From Pseudomonadota bacterium (GTDB taxonomy: Bacteria; Pseudomonadota; Gammaproteobacteria; Acidiferrobacterales; Acidiferrobacteraceae), in NCBI GenBank assembly GCA_021819125.1, contig JAKARW010000008.1, forward strand, positions 1 through 45,432: a DNA stretch of 45,432 nt, written 5' to 3'. The position numbers and the translations under genes are program-made. A model generated the notes under the pieces. The model was not told the origin of the DNA. It worked only from the letters and a program-made list of their open reading frames with translations, and ran no database searches. Positions within the stretch are counted from its first letter, which is position 1. The number at the start of each line of letters is the position of its first letter. Below are positions 42,069 to 45,432 of the stretch, in pieces.

Positions 42069-43052
42069 ATGCGATACATCGACTACGAACCCGGCGGCGG
42101 CGCCGATGCCTTGCGACTTGCCGAGGGCCCAACTCCGGCCCCGCAGACCGGTGAGATCCTGATCGAGGTCGCGTACGCCGGCGTCAATCGCCCGGACATC
42201 CTGCAGCGGTCGGGGCGCTATCCACCACCACCAGGCGCCTCACCGATCCTTGGCCTCGAGGTCTCAGGACATATCGTCGAACTGGGATCTGGCGTGTCCC
42301 AATGGCGGGCCGGTGACGCCGTGACGGCGCTCGTGCCCGGCGGCGGCTACGCCGAATACTGCACGACACCCGCCGACCAGGCCTTGCGCATCCCCGCCCA
42401 CATGGACCTGGCATCCGCCGCCGGCCTCCCCGAGAACTGGTTTACGGTGTGGGCCAATGTGGCCGACATGGGCGCACTGAAAGCCGGCGAGCGGCTGCTT
42501 GTGCATGGCGGCACGAGCGGCATCGGGCTTACCGCCATCCATCTTGCCAGCTTTCTTGGCGCGACGTGCTGGGCGACGGTCGGCAACGACGACAAAGCGG
42601 CCTTCTGCCGCGCATCCGGCGCCCATCACGTCATCAATTATCGGACGACGGATTTCGCGGAGGCGGTGATGGCGACGACCGACCATCAGGGCGTCGACGT
42701 GATCCTCGACATCGTCGGCCTCCCCTACCTGGAACGCCATCTCGGTATCCTCAGGCGCGATGGTCGGCTTGTCTTCATCGCGCTTTCCGGCGGCAGTCGG
42801 GGCGATATCGACCTTACCCCGATCCTGACCAAGCGCCTGCGGCTTAGCGGCTCGGCCATGCGCCCACGCACGGTCGTGGAAAAGCGCGCCATACGCGACG
42901 CACTCGCCCAACATATCTGGCCCGAGCTTGATCGCGGCCGGCTGCTTCCCCACATCGGCGCGCGGTTTCCGCTCAATGAGGCCGCGCGCGCCCATGCGCT
43001 CATGGAAAGCGGCAACCATCGCGGCAAGATTGTGCTTGCCGTAAAACCCTAA
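42069..43052 (+). CDS. NAD(P)H quinone oxidoreductase, PIG3 type
   Basis: 327 residues, zinc-independent MDR family. LVHGGTSGIGLTAIHLA is the dinucleotide-binding loop and PENWFTVWANVADMG is the PIG3/quinone-oxidoreductase signature. It reduces quinones or related enones with NADPH. ATG 42069 has GAGAGGCG just upstream. It is alone on its strand, between the sRNA and leuA. Confidence 0.9.
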   Translation: MRYIDYEPGGGADALRLAEGPTPAPQTGEILIEVAYAGVNRPDILQRSGRYPPPPGASPILGLEVSGHIVELGSGVSQWRAGDAVTALVPGGGYAEYCTTPADQALRIPAHMDLASAAGLPENWFTVWANVADMGALKAGERLLVHGGTSGIGLTAIHLASFLGATCWATVGNDDKAAFCRASGAHHVINYRTTDFAEAVMATTDHQGVDVILDIVGLPYLERHLGILRRDGRLVFIALSGGSRGDIDLTPILTKRLRLSGSAMRPRTVVEKRAIRDALAQHIWPELDRGRLLPHIGARFPLNEAARAHALMESGNHRGKIVLAVKP

Positions 43053-43502
43053 GCCGCACTGAACCCACCCAGCCTGGGCCACGACGAATATGACGCGGAT
43101 ACTAAAACCTTCAACTCAGAAGAAACTCATGCCCGAACCAAAATCCGTAGAGCCGCGTGCAGGCTGGCCGAAGTGCGGGATCGGTCTCGCCTTTGACGGT
43201 TGCCGGCTCCGGATGGTCGCCCTGAAAGATCATGTAGAGCATCACGAAGCGCGAGCGAAAACGAAATGGCACACAGCCGCCGTTTTGCTTGATGTGGCTC
43301 ATGCCGAACAGGTCAAGCGGGAGATGGAATCATCCTTACCGCAGCGGTTGCGACGCGCAAGGTGAGCCAAGTTGCCTTGCGCCAGCTCGCCCAAGGCATG
43401 GTTTCAGGGCGGCGGGAACCTGTCTGTTCAAACCCTTACCCGCACCACGGAACCGCTTGCGATCTGCCGGACCCGTCAGGCGCGCTCGACCAACAGCTGA
43501 GG
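43053..43502. other. Gap with short unassigned frames
   Basis: 450 bases between the oxidoreductase and leuA genes. Plus-strand 43090-43365 (91 codons) and minus-strand 43111-43302 (63 codons, with MSHIKQNGGCVPFRF) both are open, but neither has an SD or recognisable similarity. The segment may hold eroded gene remnants. No RNA gene seen. Confidence 0.4.
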
Positions 43503-45047
43503 CTACATCCCTCTGTGCAATTGGGGGTGGGTGCGGTTGTCGGGGACAAGGAGCTTATTTAAGGCGTTCAGATAGGCCTTGGCGGAGGCGAGCACGATGT
43601 CCGTGTCGGCGCCATGACCGTTCACGATGCGCCCCTGGCGCTCAAGACGCACAGTCACCTCGCCCTGGGCGTCGGTACCGCTCGTAATGGCGTTCACGGC
43701 GTAGAGCTGCAAGACGGCGCCGCTTGCCACCACACCCTCGATGGCGCGAAACGCGGCATCCACGGGCCCACCACCCTCGGCGCGGGCCTCATGGTCCTTG
43801 CCGTTCCAAGCGAGCCGCACCAGGGCATGCGGCTTCGTACCGGTACCCGAAGCGGTCTCCAGGGCCACGAGCTTCACGGACTCCACGGCCTCCAAGGCGC
43901 CCTCGCTCACGAGCGCCTGGAGATCCTCATCGAAGATCTCGTGCTTCTTGTCCGCGAGGTCCTTGAAGCGCTCGAAGGCCTGATTCAAAGCGGCGTCGTC
44001 TTTCAAGGTGATGCCGATCTCCGCCAAGCGCGCGCGAAAGGCATTACGCCCCGAGTGCTTGCCGAGCACCATGCGGTTCGCGGTCCAGCCTACGTCCTCG
44101 GCACGCATGATCTCGTAGGTCTCGCGGTTCTTTATGACACCATCCTGGTGAATGCCGGCCTCGTGGGCAAAGGCATTGGCGCCGACGATCGCCTTATTGG
44201 GCTGCACGGCAAAACCGGTGACGGTCGATACCAAACGACTGGCCGCCACGATGTGCGGGGTCTCGATGCGCGTATCGCACGTGAACACGTCCTGGCGGGT
44301 ACGCACGGCCATGACGATCTCCTCCAGAGCGGCGTTACCGGCACGCTCCCCAAGCCCGTTGATCGTGCACTCGACCTGGCGGGCCCCGTGGTACACGGCC
44401 GCCAGGGAATTGGCGACCGCCAGACCCAGATCATTATGACAATGAACCGAGAAGATAGCCTGATCAGCGTTCGGGACGCGGTTTCTCAGCATCGCGATGA
44501 GTTCCCCAAACTGCGCGGGAACACTGTAGCCGACGGTGTCGGGTATATTGACGGTACGCGCACCGGCGGTAATCACCGCCTCCATGACCCGGCACAGGAA
44601 ATCCGGATCCGAGCGCCCGGCATCCTCCGCCGAGAACTCCACGTCATCGGTGAACTGCCGGGCATAGCGCACCGCCTTCACCGCGCCCTCAAGTACGGCC
44701 TCGGGGCTCATGCGCAACTTCTCGCGCATATGAATGGGGGAGGTCGCGATAAAGGTATGGATGCGCCCGGCGCGCGCCGGCTTCAATGCCTCCGCCGCGC
44801 GGTCGATGTCCTTGGTCAACGCCCGCGCAAGCCCGCACACCCGGCTCTCCGTAATCGCCTCAGCCACCGCCTTCACCGCCTTGAAGTCGTCGGGGCTTGC
44901 GATCGGGAACCCGGCCTCGATGACATCGACCCGCAACCGCTCCAAGGCGCGCGCGATGCGCACCTTCTCCTCGCAGGTCATGGATGCGCCGGGGCTCTGT
45001 TCCCCATCGCGCAATGTAGTATCGAACACCAAGAGTTGATCGGTCAT
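43503..45047 (-). CDS. leuA: 2-Isopropylmalate synthase
   Basis: 514 residues, the usual length. [20 protein letters not shown] is the DRE-TIM metallolyase motif, [18 protein letters not shown] the metal-binding His motif, and the C-terminal third is the LeuA regulatory domain. It condenses acetyl-CoA and 2-oxoisovalerate in leucine synthesis, the branch fed by IlvB. I chose ATG 45047; the open frame extends 105 codons upstream but that part is non-conserved and lies partly over another gene. The SD is weak. Confidence 0.95.
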   Translation of the reverse strand: MTDQLLVFDTTLRDGEQSPGASMTCEEKVRIARALERLRVDVIEAGFPIASPDDFKAVKAVAEAITESRVCGLARALTKDIDRAAEALKPARAGRIHTFIATSPIHMREKLRMSPEAVLEGAVKAVRYARQFTDDVEFSAEDAGRSDPDFLCRVMEAVITAGARTVNIPDTVGYSVPAQFGELIAMLRNRVPNADQAIFSVHCHNDLGLAVANSLAAVYHGARQVECTINGLGERAGNAALEEIVMAVRTRQDVFTCDTRIETPHIVAASRLVSTVTGFAVQPNKAIVGANAFAHEAGIHQDGVIKNRETYEIMRAEDVGWTANRMVLGKHSGRNAFRARLAEIGITLKDDAALNQAFERFKDLADKKHEIFDEDLQALVSEGALEAVESVKLVALETASGTGTKPHALVRLAWNGKDHEARAEGGGPVDAAFRAIEGVVASGAVLQLYAVNAITSGTDAQGEVTVRLERQGRIVNGHGADTDIVLASAKAYLNALNKLLVPDNRTHPQLHRGM

Positions 45048-45057
45048 CGCGTTTAGG

Positions 45058-45087
45058 CTACCCCAGGTCGGCGCCAGATAGCGCCAT
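45058..45087 (-). other. Possible nine-codon upstream ORF before leuA
   Basis: AAAGGAGAA precedes ATG 45087, opening MALSGADLG and stopping at 45058, 10 bases before leuA. SD spacing is short (2 bases). It has two Leu codons, which is few for a leucine attenuator. Function uncertain. Confidence 0.25.
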
Positions 45088-45270
45088 TTCTCCTTTGATC
45101 GGCGGGACTCTAGCCAAAAAACCCCGCAAAGTCTATCAAAAACCCGCCCTATGAGACCGGCCCCGCAAAGGTCGCGACCAGTCCCGGCGCCTACAGGCCT
45201 ACACGCCCTCGTCGGTCGAAGGCCCGGGTCCGAACGGTCCCCTCCCCGCACCACCATATCGCAGCCGCTT

Positions 45271-45432
45271 TCATGGACCGCGCGGCCCGGACGCCGCGCC
45301 CCGAAAAAGCCACACGAGCGGTAGGCAGACAAAAAACAGGATCCCCATGAGTTCGAAGTCATCGATGTACGCGAGCATCTCGGACTGGCGTAACACCGTC
45401 TGGTAGAGATGCGTGAGCCCGGCCATGGGTAC
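45271..45432 (-). CDS. EmrB-type MFS exporter, DHA2 family (C-terminal fragment)
   Basis: Only the last 53 codons are in the window. The end reads [19 protein letters not shown], then a hydrophobic helix ([11 protein letters not shown]) and a short tail ending RGP. QSxxLAYxDxF followed by a last TM helix is the C-terminus of EmrB/QacA-type 14-TM drug exporters. The gene continues beyond base 45432. Confidence 0.78.
   Translation of the reverse strand, partial: VPMAGLTHLYQTVLRQSEMLAYIDDFELMGILFFVCLPLVWLFRGAASGPRGP

Noticed and set aside
43090-43365. 91-codon plus-strand frame downstream of the quinone oxidoreductase
   Set aside because: No SD, no motif, and overlaps an equally unsupported minus-strand frame; not enough to call a gene.
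43614-45056. 480-codon plus-strand open frame antisense to leuA
   Set aside because: No SD or family motif, and it covers the full leuA gene, whose active-site motifs are intact.
45048-45362. 105-codon N-terminal extension of leuA
   Set aside because: Not conserved in LeuA, basic composition, and it runs through the end of the EmrB-type gene in another frame.

Overview
The window (about 45 kb, G+C-rich, densely coded) looks like the chromosome of an autotrophic, sulfur-oxidising gammaproteobacterium. Reasons: red-type (form IC) RuBisCO with its activase CbbX; a complete cytochrome c maturation (ccm) operon; TusA, DsrE-like and DsrC-like sulfur carriers with YeeE/YedE sulfur transporters; and gammaproteobacterial housekeeping genes (lptFG, pepA-holC-valS, lexA-imuAB-dnaE2). 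An Acidiferrobacter- or Acidithiobacillus-like lineage is plausible, but I have not tested this. I see no insertion sequence, phage, CRISPR array, tRNA or rRNA.

Layout. 1-1626: 3' end of cbbL, then cbbS and cbbX. 1627-4614 (minus): acetolactate synthase large subunit behind an ivbL-like leader peptide and attenuator, followed by an adenine deaminase. 4718-7267: a DUF2249 gene behind an FNR-type box, a ferritin-like di-iron protein, msrA and msrB. 7268-8299: about 1 kb without a convincing gene. 8300-11217: a MobA-like nucleotidyltransferase, a Tat-exported DsrE-like protein, a mercury-type MerR and a secreted TonB-C-like protein. 11495-18073 (minus): ccmF-H-I-A-B-C-D-E-G, nearly all with overlapping start and stop codons. 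18302-26089: an RDD protein, lptFG, and pepA-holC-(unknown)-valS. 26149-27505: a fluoride riboswitch with crcB-DUF190-crcB. 27514-28651: rimI and a family-4 uracil-DNA glycosylase.

28743-33388 (minus) is the most unusual block, a tight apparent operon of eleven genes. In order of transcription it encodes two YeeE/YedE half-transporters, TusA, a single-TM protein, a 30-residue TM peptide, a second single-TM protein, a membrane-anchored tandem rhodanese lacking catalytic Cys, a possible DsrE-like protein, a DsrE/F-like protein, a small unknown protein and a c-type cytochrome. A DsrC-like protein lacking its C-terminal Cys lies just upstream on the same strand. Together these suggest import of reduced sulfur coupled to carrier proteins and perhaps to electron transfer.

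34481-45432: a GIY-YIG protein, a regulator joining an AcoR-type GAF domain to a LuxR-type HTH, the SOS mutagenesis operon lexA-imuA-imuB-dnaE2, a strong candidate CsrB/RsmZ-type small RNA hidden in the gap upstream of lexA, a quinone oxidoreductase, leuA and the 3' end of an EmrB-type exporter gene. The RNA candidate has at least eight GGA motifs, most in hairpin loops, and ends at a rho-independent terminator.
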